A stretch of 41,860 nt of DNA from Streptomyces soli (lineage in GTDB: Bacteria; Actinomycetota; Actinomycetes; Streptomycetales; Streptomycetaceae): assembly GCF_003999195.1 (NCBI RefSeq), contig NZ_RJVR01000088.1:1-41860 (forward strand), read 5' to 3'. The notes beneath the pieces are model-generated. The model was not told the DNA's origin, did not search any database, and saw nothing but the letters and a program-made list of their open reading frames with translations. Shown here piece after piece: positions 1 to 7,078 of the stretch. The first letter of the stretch is position 1; every line of letters starts with the position of its first letter. A program made the position numbers and the translations under genes.

Positions 1-121
1 CGTCCGCCAGCTCGAACAGCGCGTCCGCCCGCAGGGTCAGGCACGAGTAGAACTCGCGGCGGAATCGGGACAACCTGGTCAGGGCCTCGACGCGCGCGGC
101 ATCGTCTTGCAGACTGTCCAT
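1..121 (-). CDS. Transposase, N-terminal part (cut by window edge)
   Basis: This is the first 40 codons of a gene that runs off the left edge. The ATG is at 121-119 and the protein begins MDSLQDDAARVEALTRLSR. I recognise this opening as that of a large group of Streptomyces DDE-type transposases; this comes from memory of the family, since the catalytic residues lie outside the window. AAAGG lies five bases before the ATG and would serve as the ribosome binding site, but it is buried in a long inverted repeat (see 124-180). The gene is on the same strand as the SDR gene upstream of it, so read-through transcription could reach it. Whether the element is complete cannot be seen here. Confidence 0.7.
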   Translation of the reverse strand, partial: MDSLQDDAARVEALTRLSRFRREFYSCLTLRADALFELAD

Positions 122-123
122 CA

Positions 124-180
124 CGGCCTTTGGTTGATCAACGTGTCTCTTGGTGGAAACACATGATCAAGCAGAGGCCG
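124..180 (-). promoter_or_regulatory. Long imperfect inverted repeat covering the transposase ribosome binding site
   Basis: CGGCCTTTGGTTGATCA (124-140) and TGATCAAGCAGAGGCCG (164-180) pair at 15 of 17 positions, with further pairing inside (ACGTGT at 141-146 against ACACA near 159-163). In a minus-strand transcript the AAAGG before the transposase ATG is inside this stem. Such fold-back structures are known in other insertion sequences to block translation from transcripts that enter from outside; that role is inferred here. Confidence 0.55.
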
Positions 181-203
181 CCTCGCTGTCCGGCGAACGG
201 CGA

Positions 204-232
204 ACCCCACCAAGAAATGATCTTGATGGGGT
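204..232 (-). terminator. Hairpin downstream of the SDR gene
   Basis: Arms at 204-215 and 221-232 (ACCCCACCAAGA / TCTTGATGGGGT) with a five-base loop. The only mismatch becomes a G-U pair in the minus-strand RNA, so the 12-bp stem is complete there. It lies 24 bases after the stop of the SDR gene. No clear U-run follows, so termination would be weak or factor-dependent. It could also belong to the end of the insertion element. Confidence 0.4.
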
Positions 233-255
233 TTAAAGCCAAGCTTAGGCGCCGC

Positions 256-957
256 TCACCACGGCAGGGGGCGGCCGTCCCGGAAGAAGCCGCCGGTGGG
301 GCCGCTGTCCGGGAGGAGGGCTGCCCAGACGATGCCGGCGGCGCCGTCGGGGACGGGGCGGCCGCCGGGGCCGCCCAGGTCGGTGGCAACCCAGCCGGGG
401 CAGATGGCGTTGACGAGGATGGCGTCGGGGCGGAGTTCGGCGGCGAGCATGCGGGTGAGGGCGTTGAGGGCGGTTTTGGAGGCGGCGTAGGCGGGGGTGC
501 CGCCGCCCATGTTGGTGAGGGAGGCCGCTTCGCTGCTGACGTTGACGATGCGGCCGTGGCCGCCGGCGCGCAGCAGGGGGAGGAAGGCCTGGACGGTGCG
601 CCAGGGGCCGTAGAGGTTGGTCTCGGCGGCTTCGCGGACGACGTCGAGGTCGGCGGTGGAGGCGCGCTGCCAAGTGTCGTACGTGATGGCGGCGTTGTTG
701 ACCAGGACGTCCAGCCGCCCGAAGCGGCTCCGTACCTCCTCGGCTGCCCGTACGACCCCGGGGGCGTTGGTGACGTCCAGGGTGACCGGGTGGACGTCAC
801 CGGTGATCCCCTGGGCGGCGGTCTCGGCGGCCTCGGGGGAGCGGGCGGTGAGCAGGACGGTGGCGCCTCGCGCCGCGAGCCGGCGGCAGACCTCGCGGCC
901 GATGCCACGGTTGCCGCCGGTGACGAGGCAGACGGGCGGGCCTGCGGTGGTTTCCAT
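256..957 (-). CDS. SDR family NAD(P)-dependent oxidoreductase
   Basis: A classical short-chain dehydrogenase/reductase of 233 residues. The nucleotide-binding motif TGGNRGIG is at residues 13-20, the structural NNAA at 87-90, Asn114, Ser142, and the catalytic Tyr157 and Lys161 in YAASK. It resembles carbonyl-reductase-like SDRs, which reduce a carbonyl with NADPH; the substrate is unknown. The gene is divergent from the LysR regulator, with 61 bases between the starts. That gap holds an operator-like sequence repeated in front of the aldo-keto reductase at 1966, so SDR and AKR are probably controlled together. No convincing Shine-Dalgarno is visible before the ATG. The family assignment is secure. 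Confidence 0.9.
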   Translation of the reverse strand: METTAGPPVCLVTGGNRGIGREVCRRLAARGATVLLTARSPEAAETAAQGITGDVHPVTLDVTNAPGVVRAAEEVRSRFGRLDVLVNNAAITYDTWQRASTADLDVVREAAETNLYGPWRTVQAFLPLLRAGGHGRIVNVSSEAASLTNMGGGTPAYAASKTALNALTRMLAAELRPDAILVNAICPGWVATDLGGPGGRPVPDGAAGIVWAALLPDSGPTGGFFRDGRPLPW

Positions 958-987
958 GGGCCGATCGTGCTGCGGAAATGGGTTAGC

Positions 988-1020
988 CGTCCAAGACCCG
1001 CCGTGATAGCCAGGGGTTAT
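988..1020. promoter_or_regulatory. Putative LysR operator between SDR and LysR genes
   Basis: CGTCCAAGACCCGC (988-1001) is followed by the imperfect palindrome GATAGCCAGGGGTTAT (1005-1020), which fits the LysR-box pattern AT-N11-AT. Read towards the SDR gene, the 32-base module matches the one at 1902-1934 at about 26 of 32 positions and ends 30 bases before the SDR ATG. It overlaps the start codon of the LysR gene, which would allow autorepression. Confidence 0.65.
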
Positions 1021-1945
1021 GGACGCCCATTTGCGCGATCTCCGCTACTTCGTGGCCATCGCCGAGGAGCTCAACTTCACCCGCGCCGCAGAGCGGCTCT
1101 TCGTCTCGCAGCCCGCCCTCAGCAAGCAGATCCGGCAGCTGGAGGAGGGCCTGCGCGCCCGCCTCTTCGACCGCGACCGGCGTGCCGTGGCCCTCACGGC
1201 CGCCGGGCAGGCGCTGCTGCCCCGGGCGAGTGAACTGATCCGTTCCTGGGACGAGGCGCAGCGGGCCGTCAGCGACGCGGCGGCCGCCGAGGCCGCCGTG
1301 CTCACCGTCGGGCTGTCGACCAGCATCGGACGGGGCCTGCTGCACGGCGTACGGGAGCGCTTTGCCGAGCGGCGGCCGGGATGGCAGGTCCAGTACCGGC
1401 AGATCAACTGGGACGACGCCACGGCGGGCCTGGCCGAGGGCAGGGTGGACGTCGCCCTCGTCTGGCTGCCGGTGCCGGGGCAGGAGGCCTTCCGGACCCG
1501 GACGGTCGCCACGGAGGCCCGGTGGGTCGCGATGCGCGAGGACCACCGGCTGGTCTGGCGGGACGAGATCGCCTTCGACGAACTGCACGACGAGCCGTTC
1601 CTGGCGCTCCCGCCCAGCGCGGGCCCGCTGCGCGACCACTGGCTCGCCGTCGAGCAGCGCGCCGGCCGGGCGCCCAGGATCGGCGCGGTCGTCCGCAACG
1701 CGGAGGAGACCTTCGCCGCCGTGGAGGAGGGCAGCGGCATCGTCCTACTAGCGGCAGGCAACGCCGAGATCTACCGGCGCCCCGGCATCATCGCCCGGCC
1801 CGTCACCGGCCTGCCGCCCACCGAACTCGCCGTCGCCTGGCGGCCCGACGACCACCGCGTCGTGCTGCGCGACTTCGTCGAGGCGTGGGCGCCGGACAGC
1901 GATAGCCAACGGTTATCTCAGCGGGTCTTGGACGCCGAGCAGTGA
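1019..1945 (+). CDS. LysR family transcriptional regulator
   Basis: A LysR-type regulator of 308 residues. The N-terminal winged helix-turn-helix (about residues 5-65) contains FTRAAERLFVSQPALSKQIR, and the C-terminal periplasmic-binding-like effector domain covers about 90-295. The ATG at 1019 gives the usual family start (…LRDLRYFVAIAEEL). AGGGG is only two bases upstream and the start lies inside the putative operator, so initiation is unusual, perhaps on a leaderless mRNA. The gene is divergent from the SDR gene and followed closely by the aldo-keto reductase; both carry the same operator module. It is most likely their local regulator, with an unknown small-molecule inducer. Confidence 0.92.
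   Translation: MDAHLRDLRYFVAIAEELNFTRAAERLFVSQPALSKQIRQLEEGLRARLFDRDRRAVALTAAGQALLPRASELIRSWDEAQRAVSDAAAAEAAVLTVGLSTSIGRGLLHGVRERFAERRPGWQVQYRQINWDDATAGLAEGRVDVALVWLPVPGQEAFRTRTVATEARWVAMREDHRLVWRDEIAFDELHDEPFLALPPSAGPLRDHWLAVEQRAGRAPRIGAVVRNAEETFAAVEEGSGIVLLAAGNAEIYRRPGIIARPVTGLPPTELAVAWRPDDHRVVLRDFVEAWAPDSDSQRLSQRVLDAEQ
1901..1934. promoter_or_regulatory. Second copy of the LysR operator module, upstream of the AKR gene
   Basis: GATAGCCAACGGTTATC (1901-1917, arms GATAGCC/GGTTATC, AT-N11-AT pattern) followed after TCA by GCGGGTCTTGGACG (1921-1934). It lies inside the last codons of the LysR gene and ends 31 bases before the AKR ATG. The SDR copy has the same order and almost the same distance to its start codon. 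TTGGAC within it could act as a -35 hexamer. Confidence 0.65.
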
Positions 1946-1965
1946 CCGCCCCAAGGCTTGCTGCC

Positions 1966-2979
1966 ATGACGACGAACCCGATCCCCACCCGCACCCTCGG
2001 TCGGCTCACCAGCTCCGCCATCGGCTTCGGCTCGATGGTCCTTTCCCCCGGCGTATACGGCGACATCGACGACGACCGCGCCTTCGCCGCCCTGGGCGCA
2101 GCCCTCGACGAGGGCGCCACCCACATCGACACCTCCGACGCCTACGGCGAAGCCGGCCACAACGAACGCCTGGTCGGCCGGGCCCTGCGCGGCAGCGGGC
2201 GCCGCGACGAGGTGCTGCTCGCCACCAAGTTCGGCCTCGCCATCCGGGCGGGCGCCGAGGCCCACACGTATCCCGTCAACTACGACTTCGGCGAGCTCAA
2301 GGTCAACGCCGAGCCCCGTTACGTACGCGGCTACGCCGAATCGTCGCTCCGCAACCTCGGCACCGACCGCATCGACCTCTACTACCTGCACTTCCCCGAC
2401 CCCACCGTCCCCGTCGAGGACACCGCCGGCGCCGTCGCCGAGCTGATCAAGAACGGCGACGTCCGCCACCTCGGCCTCTCCAACGTCACCGCCGAGCAGC
2501 TGGCCCGCGCCCACGCCGTCCACCCGGTGGCCGCCGTCCAGGTGCAGTGGTCGATGTGGAGCCCTGTCGACCACGAACTGCTGGCGACCGCACGCGAGTT
2601 GGGCGTTGGTGTCGTCGCCTGGAGCCCGCTGGGCAGCGGCTTCCTCGCCGGTACGGTCCAGCAGGTCACCGACGACGACTTCCGCCGCCACATCCCCGGC
2701 TTCCGCGACGAGAACCTCAAGGCCAACAACGACCGCTTCGCGCCCGTTCGGGCCATCGCCGCCGAACTCGACCTCACCCCGAGCCAGTTGGCCCTGGCCT
2801 GGCTGCTCCACCAGTACGAGCACGTCGTGCCCATCCCCGGCAGCCGTACCCCCGCCCACATCGCGGAGAACCTCGCCGCCGCGCGCGTCGAGCTGGCCCC
2901 GGACACCCTCACCCGCATCGACCAGGCACTGTCCGCCTTCGTCCCCGAGGGCACCTCAACCCTGCTGAACAGGAGCTGA
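1966..2979 (+). CDS. Aldo/keto reductase
   Basis: An NADPH-dependent aldo/keto reductase of 337 residues with a (beta/alpha)8 barrel. The catalytic tetrad is visible as Asp55 and Tyr60 (DTSDAYG), Lys88 (LLATKFG) and His142 (LYYLHFPD). The C-terminal nucleotide-binding part includes VPIPGSR. I chose the ATG at 1966 because AAGG precedes it by nine bases and because its distance to the upstream operator matches that of the SDR gene. A GTG at 1942, overlapping the LysR stop, is the alternative and would add eight residues. The nitroreductase-like gene follows closely. Substrate unknown; the setting suggests detoxification of reactive carbonyls, which is inferred. Confidence 0.92.
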   Translation: MTTNPIPTRTLGRLTSSAIGFGSMVLSPGVYGDIDDDRAFAALGAALDEGATHIDTSDAYGEAGHNERLVGRALRGSGRRDEVLLATKFGLAIRAGAEAHTYPVNYDFGELKVNAEPRYVRGYAESSLRNLGTDRIDLYYLHFPDPTVPVEDTAGAVAELIKNGDVRHLGLSNVTAEQLARAHAVHPVAAVQVQWSMWSPVDHELLATARELGVGVVAWSPLGSGFLAGTVQQVTDDDFRRHIPGFRDENLKANNDRFAPVRAIAAELDLTPSQLALAWLLHQYEHVVPIPGSRTPAHIAENLAAARVELAPDTLTRIDQALSAFVPEGTSTLLNRS

Positions 2980-2987
2980 CCGCCGCC

Positions 2988-3428
2988 ATGTCCGCTGAAC
3001 GCCTCGCCATGAACGCCAGGATCATCGACGAGTTCCGCGCCAACGACGGACTCGTCGGCGGCGACTTCGACGGCACGCCGATGCTGCTCCTCACCACCAC
3101 CGGCGCCCGCAGCGGCGAGCCCCGCACCATGCCGCTGACCTACCTGCCCGACGGCGACGACCGGCTCGTCGTCTTCGCCGCGAACGGCGGCCGCCCGAAC
3201 CACCCCGGCTGGCTCCACAACCTTCTGGCCGACCCCGGCGTGACCGTCGAGGTCGGTGCCCGGCGCTTCGCCGCGACCGCCCGCATCGCGGAGGGCCCGG
3301 AGCGCGAACGCCTCTGGGCCGCCAAGCTCGCCGTCATGCCGACGCTCGCCGACTTCCAGGCCCGGGCGGGCGCCCGCCGCATCCCGGTGGTCGTCCTGTG
3401 CGGGCTCAGGAGTGCCAGACCTCACTGA
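2988..3428 (+). CDS. Ddn-like deazaflavin (F420)-dependent nitroreductase family protein
   Basis: A 146-residue protein of the split-barrel family of F420-dependent nitroreductases (DUF385/Ddn). The typical block LLTTTGARSGEPRTMPL is at about residues 27-43, followed by the NHPGWLHNLLADP segment and the valine-rich end IPVVVL. AGGAG lies 12 bases before the ATG, just inside the end of the AKR gene, so the two are probably co-transcribed. The last residues after IPVVVL are unlike the usual short tail of the family and overlap the convergent lipoprotein gene by 23 bases, so the original stop may have been lost. Members reduce nitro, quinone or other electrophilic compounds; the substrate here is unknown. 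Confidence 0.85.
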   Translation: MSAERLAMNARIIDEFRANDGLVGGDFDGTPMLLLTTTGARSGEPRTMPLTYLPDGDDRLVVFAANGGRPNHPGWLHNLLADPGVTVEVGARRFAATARIAEGPERERLWAAKLAVMPTLADFQARAGARRIPVVVLCGLRSARPH

Positions 3429-3936
3429 TGCGGGTGATGGTGCCGGACGACGACACGGTGATGTCGTAGATGTTCCCGGAGCAGGAGTACGGCTCGTTTT
3501 CGGCGGTCCGCTGGAGGCATGCGCGGACGTGCGCGGTCAGCGCGTCGAAGGTGACGGTGCGGTGGGTGGTGGCGCCGGTGCTGAGCTGGGCTACGACGTC
3601 CGTGGCGAAGGTGTAGTCCTTGGCTGTGCCGGTTCCCGCATAGCCGCCCCCGTTCGGGTCGCAGCTGAAGGTCGCGGCCTTCGCCTGGACGATGAACTGG
3701 GCCGGCGGGTTGACCAGCTCCACCATCTTGTGCCCGGCGGGCACGTCGCCGGACCCGCAGTCGTCGGACGGCTCCGGGTCCACGGGGAGGTCGCTGGCGG
3801 ACTGCGAGGCCGTTGCGGAGGCTGCGGAAGCCGAGGTGACGGGCGCGGCGGCGGACGTGCCGCCGGCCTTGCAGGAGGTGATCGTGAGCAGGGCAGCGGC
3901 GAGTGCGGCCGCGCCGAGCAGGCGGGGGGAGGTCAT
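3406..3936 (-). CDS. Secreted lipoprotein, cysteine-rich, function unknown
   Basis: A 176-residue lipoprotein. A hydrophobic signal segment (residues 5-20) ends in the lipobox ITSC with Cys22 as lipidation site. A Ser/Ala/Thr-rich linker (about 25-55) follows, and then a globular domain with four further cysteines (60, 92, 140, 152), enough for two disulfide bonds. I do not recognise the fold. The gene is the last of three minus-strand genes after the WXG100-like protein (5035-5388) and the NlpC/P60 fusion (3973-4986), with 36 bases separating it from the latter. Its surface location beside a secreted cell-wall hydrolase suggests an accessory, inhibitor or immunity role. That is inference only. 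Confidence 0.8.
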   Translation of the reverse strand: MTSPRLLGAAALAAALLTITSCKAGGTSAAAPVTSASAASATASQSASDLPVDPEPSDDCGSGDVPAGHKMVELVNPPAQFIVQAKAATFSCDPNGGGYAGTGTAKDYTFATDVVAQLSTGATTHRTVTFDALTAHVRACLQRTAENEPYSCSGNIYDITVSSSGTITRISEVWHS

Positions 3937-3972
3937 GGCGGAATTCCTCGGGTGTGAGACGGGCTGAGAGGG

Positions 3973-4986
3973 TTAGAGTCCGTTCCTGCGGTAGGGCAGG
4001 TAGGGCTGGCCGATCGACCTCTCGTGGGCGGCGTCCCCGGAGTAGTAGGGGTACGGGATCACATGCGAGACGGTGCCCTGCGAACCGTTGTCCTCCAGCG
4101 CGATGTACTTGGTGTGTGAGGCGTCGGCCCAGCCGCCGAACAGCACGGTGTGGTCGCCGGCGATCAGGGCGTCGCCCGGCTGGAGATCGTCCTTGGTGAT
4201 CTGGTGGGAGTACTGGCTGCCCATCAGGCCGTCGGTGTTGGCGCCCGGCGGATCCAGGCCCCAGGCGGCCGAGACGAAGCCGGAGCAGTCGTCGCGGTAC
4301 CCGTTGGTGGTGGCCGACTGGCTGTAGCCGATGCGGTGGTTGATCCGCTCCAGGGCGCGGTTGACGACGTCCTTGCGCTCGTCGGAGAGCCCGGAGGTGT
4401 CCGGGGCGTCGATCACACCCGCACCCCGGCTCGTGTGGTGCTTCCCAGGTGACCAGGCGTCCCAGTTACCCACCGTCTTCCACTTCCCGTCGCCCTGACT
4501 GTCGAAGGAGTCGGACTTGGTGGGGCTGCTGCTTCCGCCTCCGCCACCTCCGCCACTGTTTCCTCCTCCGCCTCCTCCCGAGTGCGCGGGCGCCGTAGGG
4601 GTGGAGTCGCCCTTGTCGTGCTTCTTCATCTCGTCGTGGTTTTTGCGCTCGACGGCGGCGTACTCCTCCACGACGGTCTTGAGCTTTGTGGCGTCGGCCG
4701 CCAGAGCTGCCTTCAGCTTCTCCTGTACTTCGGCGAGGGTGTGTGCCTCGGCCTCGATCTCCCGGACGTCCTGCAGGACTTCGTATGCCGTGGCGAGGCC
4801 GGCCAGGAGGGCCGGGCCCATGACGGCCGCAGCGGCGGCGAGGTCGGTCGCGGCTGCTCGCGCGATGGCGGCTTTTACGTCGCCGAGCTTCTGGGATATC
4901 TCCTCGACGCGCCGGCTCGCGGCGTGCCAGTCCTTCTGGAGCTCGGTGAGATGGTGCAGCTGAACGCCGAACTGTTCCTTGGCCAT
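3973..4986 (-). CDS. WXG100-like domain fused to NlpC/P60 peptidase
   Basis: A 337-residue protein with three parts. Residues 1-125 are almost purely helical and resemble the helical hairpin of ESX/type VII secreted proteins. Residues 126-160 form a Gly/Ser linker with two runs of glycines. Residues 195-337 form an NlpC/P60-type cysteine peptidase domain, with catalytic Cys234 in DCSGFVS and probable catalytic His279 in AGDHTVLFGG. There is no Sec or Tat signal peptide, so export would need a type VII system. Enzymes of this fold cleave peptidoglycan stem peptides. It lies between a stand-alone WXG100-like gene and a lipoprotein gene on the same strand. No ESX machinery genes are in the window. 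Confidence 0.8.
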   Translation of the reverse strand: MAKEQFGVQLHHLTELQKDWHAASRRVEEISQKLGDVKAAIARAAATDLAAAAAVMGPALLAGLATAYEVLQDVREIEAEAHTLAEVQEKLKAALAADATKLKTVVEEYAAVERKNHDEMKKHDKGDSTPTAPAHSGGGGGGNSGGGGGGGSSSPTKSDSFDSQGDGKWKTVGNWDAWSPGKHHTSRGAGVIDAPDTSGLSDERKDVVNRALERINHRIGYSQSATTNGYRDDCSGFVSAAWGLDPPGANTDGLMGSQYSHQITKDDLQPGDALIAGDHTVLFGGWADASHTKYIALEDNGSQGTVSHVIPYPYYSGDAAHERSIGQPYLPYRRNGL

Positions 4987-5034
4987 GCGGTTTTCCCCGT
5001 TCCCCGTTTCCCCGTCACCTGTTCCCCTGTCAGG

Positions 5035-5388
5035 TCACAACACGTTGCCGAGACGTCCCACCGACGCGCTCAGCGCCTCAAGGTTGTCCGCGGCGGACCG
5101 AAGCTCTCGGATGCGGCCGTGAGCGTGGGCCTGGAAGGCATCAGCTGCCTCGCCATGCCAGTCGACCTGGTCGACGGCGGTGTTGATCTCCTTGCTCAGC
5201 TGGTCGATCTGCTTGCCCAGCGCGGCCAGTTCGGCCGCGATCCGGCCCAGGTCCTCGGTGCTGCCGAACATCTTCTCCAGGGCCCAGTGCGCGATCTCCA
5301 CCGGCGCCATGACGATGTCCTCGCCGACCTGCACGGCGTCGCCGACCAACTGCTCGCCGTCGTGCCACGCATTGCTCAAGAAGTTCAT
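5035..5388 (-). CDS. WXG100-like type VII secretion substrate
   Basis: A 117-residue helical protein with a WHG motif (residues 77-79) in the turn between two long helices, as in WXG100/ESAT-6-like proteins. An N-terminal extension of about 40 residues makes it longer than the classical ~100. The sequence after the motif, EAADAFQAHAHGRIRELRSA, is typical of the second helix of this family. It is encoded just before the NlpC/P60 fusion gene (48 bases apart), and its likely role is partner or co-substrate for export of that enzyme. No signal peptide or membrane segment is seen. It could instead be a chaperone-like targeting factor that stays in the cytoplasm. Confidence 0.78.
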   Translation of the reverse strand: MNFLSNAWHDGEQLVGDAVQVGEDIVMAPVEIAHWALEKMFGSTEDLGRIAAELAALGKQIDQLSKEINTAVDQVDWHGEAADAFQAHAHGRIRELRSAADNLEALSASVGRLGNVL

Positions 5389-5439
5389 GCCAGCGTTCCC
5401 CCGTGTCGAACGACATACCCCGCCGTACCGGCCGGTAGC

Positions 5440-5718
5440 CTAGTCGAAAGCCCGCGCCCCACTGCGCACTTGGGTATCACCAGAACCACTCTTGAGCATG
5501 ACCATGCCGTTGTCGTACGCGGTCTCGGCGTGGACGGTGAGGTCGAGCCCGGTGAGCTCTTCCTCGGCCGAGGCGCGGAAGCCCATGAGGCGGTCGATGC
5601 CCTTGCCGAGGCCGTAGCTGACCCCGAAGGCGTAGGCGCCCACGACGAGCACCGCGACCAGCTGTTTGCCGAGCTGGGCCAGCCGGCCGCCGTACAGCAG
5701 CCCTCGGGGCCGTCCGGA
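5440..5718 (-). pseudogene. amt: C-terminal remnant of an ammonium transporter
   Basis: About 90 codons that clearly match the end of Amt/AmtB proteins. They start near GLLYGGRLAQLGKQ, include the last membrane segment (VGAYAFGVSYGLGKGIDRLM) and finish with the cytoplasmic tail motif EEELTGLDLTVHAETAYD. The remaining ~350 residues of a full transporter, including all pore residues, are missing; upstream of the fragment the frame soon meets a stop (near 5745). The break lies within 100 bases of the era promoter region. It is a relic of a 5' deletion and is unlikely to be functional. Confidence 0.75.
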
Positions 5719-5755
5719 TGTGGGCGTAGATGTTTTGCCTGTGTTTCATTGCGGG

Positions 5756-5792
5756 CCGGTTACCGGAAATTCACGGTCGGCCGGGCCGACCG
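5756..5792. promoter_or_regulatory. Two perfect palindromes upstream of era
   Basis: CCGGTTACCGG (5756-5766) and CGGTCGGCCGGGCCGACCG (5774-5792, nine-base arms around one G) lie just before the -10-like sequence of era. They could be a protein-binding site or a hairpin ending transcription from upstream. Neither role is shown. Confidence 0.35.
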
Positions 5793-5799
5793 GATCAGG

Positions 5800-5805
5800 G
5801 ACAAT
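5800..5805 (+). promoter_or_regulatory. -10-like hexamer GACAAT before era
   Basis: GACAAT ends six bases before the era ATG. The same arrangement, GANAAT plus six or seven bases plus ATG, occurs before recO (12669), dus (23339) and the znuA remnant (minus strand, 14938-14933). This suggests leaderless or nearly leaderless transcripts. No good -35 is visible here. Confidence 0.35.
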
Positions 5806-5811
5806 GGCGCC

Positions 5812-6753
5812 ATGAGCGCTCGTACTGACTCCGCCACCGTCCCGCACCGCGCCGGCTTCGCCTGCTTCGTGGGCCGCCCCAACGCCGGCAAGTCCACCCT
5901 CACGAACGCTCTGGTCGGCACGAAGGTGGCGATCACCTCAAACCGGCCCCAGACGACCCGCCACACCGTGCGCGGCATCGTCCACCGCCCGGACGCCCAG
6001 CTCGTCCTCGTCGACACCCCCGGGCTCCACAAGCCCCGCACCCTGCTCGGCGAGCGGCTCAACGACGTCGTACGCACCACCTGGGCCGAGGTCGACGTCA
6101 TCGGCTTCTGCGTCCCCGCCGACCAGAAGCTCGGCCCCGGCGACAAGTACATCGCCAAGGAGCTGGCGGAGGTCCGCAAGACCCCCAAGATCGCGATCGT
6201 TACGAAGTCCGACCTCGTCGACTCCAAGCAGCTCGCCGAGCAGCTCATCGCCATCGACCAGCTCGGCAAGGAACTCGGCATCGAATGGGCCGAGATCATC
6301 CCCGTCTCCGCCGTCGGCGACAAGCAGGTCTCCCTCCTCGCCGACCTCCTCGTCCCCCTCCTCCCCGAAAGCCCGCCCCTCTACCCCGAGGGTGACCTCA
6401 CTGACGAGCCCGAGCAGGTCATGGTCGCCGAGCTCATCCGCGAAGCCGCGCTCGAAGGCGTACGCGACGAGCTCCCGCACTCCATCGCCGTCATGGTCGA
6501 GGAAATGATCCCCCGCGAGGGCCGCCCCGAAGGCAAACCCCTCCTCGACATCCACGCCAACATCTACATCGAGCGCCCCAGCCAAAAAGGCATCATCATC
6601 GGCCCCAAGGGCGCCCGCCTCAAAGAAGTCGGCACCAAGTCCCGCCGCCACATCGAAGCCCTCCTCGGCACCCCGGTCTTCCTGGACCTGCATGTGAAGG
6701 TCGCCAAGGACTGGCAGCGGGATCCGAAGCAGTTGCGCAAGCTGGGCTTCTGA
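5812..6753 (+). CDS. era: GTPase Era
   Basis: Era, an essential GTPase of 313 residues that binds the 3' end of 16S rRNA and assists maturation of the small ribosomal subunit. The G1 motif GRPNAGKS is at residues 21-28, G3 DTPG at 68-71, G4 TKSD at 131-134 and G5-like VSAV at about 165. The C-terminal KH domain carries the RNA-binding GPKG loop at 264-267. The ATG at 5812 gives the usual family length; the frame is open further upstream but that stretch has no Era similarity and lies opposite other genes. CAGGGA ten bases upstream may be a ribosome binding site. It stands alone on this strand, convergent with the emfourin gene. Confidence 0.98.
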   Translation: MSARTDSATVPHRAGFACFVGRPNAGKSTLTNALVGTKVAITSNRPQTTRHTVRGIVHRPDAQLVLVDTPGLHKPRTLLGERLNDVVRTTWAEVDVIGFCVPADQKLGPGDKYIAKELAEVRKTPKIAIVTKSDLVDSKQLAEQLIAIDQLGKELGIEWAEIIPVSAVGDKQVSLLADLLVPLLPESPPLYPEGDLTDEPEQVMVAELIREAALEGVRDELPHSIAVMVEEMIPREGRPEGKPLLDIHANIYIERPSQKGIIIGPKGARLKEVGTKSRRHIEALLGTPVFLDLHVKVAKDWQRDPKQLRKLGF

Positions 6754-6802
6754 GTGGAGCGGCACCGCTGGTCGGAGGCCGGCACCATCACCCGGAGGGG
6801 GC

Positions 6803-7069
6803 TCAGGCGCCTTCCTTCAGGACTGTGCGGATGAGTTCGCGTTGGGCGTCGGTGAGGTGGGGGTCGGCGCAGTGGATGGTGTGGCCTTCGATGGTGATGG
6901 CGTAGTGGAAGCCGTCGGGGACGCCGGGGGGAGGGGTGCCCTGGCCGGCGGTGAGGGTGTTGCGGGCCAGGGCGTGGAGGTGGACGGCGTCGGGGCGGCC
7001 GGTGGTGTCGAGGGTGGCGTGGCGCTCGATTCCGGCGAAGCCGCCGGAGCGGTTCACGGATATACGCAT
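6803..7069 (-). CDS. Emfourin-like protealysin inhibitor
   Basis: An 88-residue protein that I recognise as a member of the emfourin family, small proteins that inhibit M4 (protealysin-type) metallopeptidases. It opens MRISVNRSGGFAGI and ends with a helix (LTDAQRELIRTVLKEG). It starts only nine bases after the stop of the M4 peptidase gene on the same strand, the standard pairing of enzyme and inhibitor. There is no signal peptide, matching its apparently cytoplasmic partner. In well-studied pairs the inhibitor blocks the active site; here the function is assigned from family and context. Confidence 0.85.
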   Translation of the reverse strand: MRISVNRSGGFAGIERHATLDTTGRPDAVHLHALARNTLTAGQGTPPPGVPDGFHYAITIEGHTIHCADPHLTDAQRELIRTVLKEGA

Positions 7070-7078
7070 GGGTGGCGC

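Noticed and set aside
4582..5811. Long open frame upstream of and in frame with era
   Set aside because: It is antisense to the NlpC/P60 and WXG genes and has no Era similarity; era starts at 5812.
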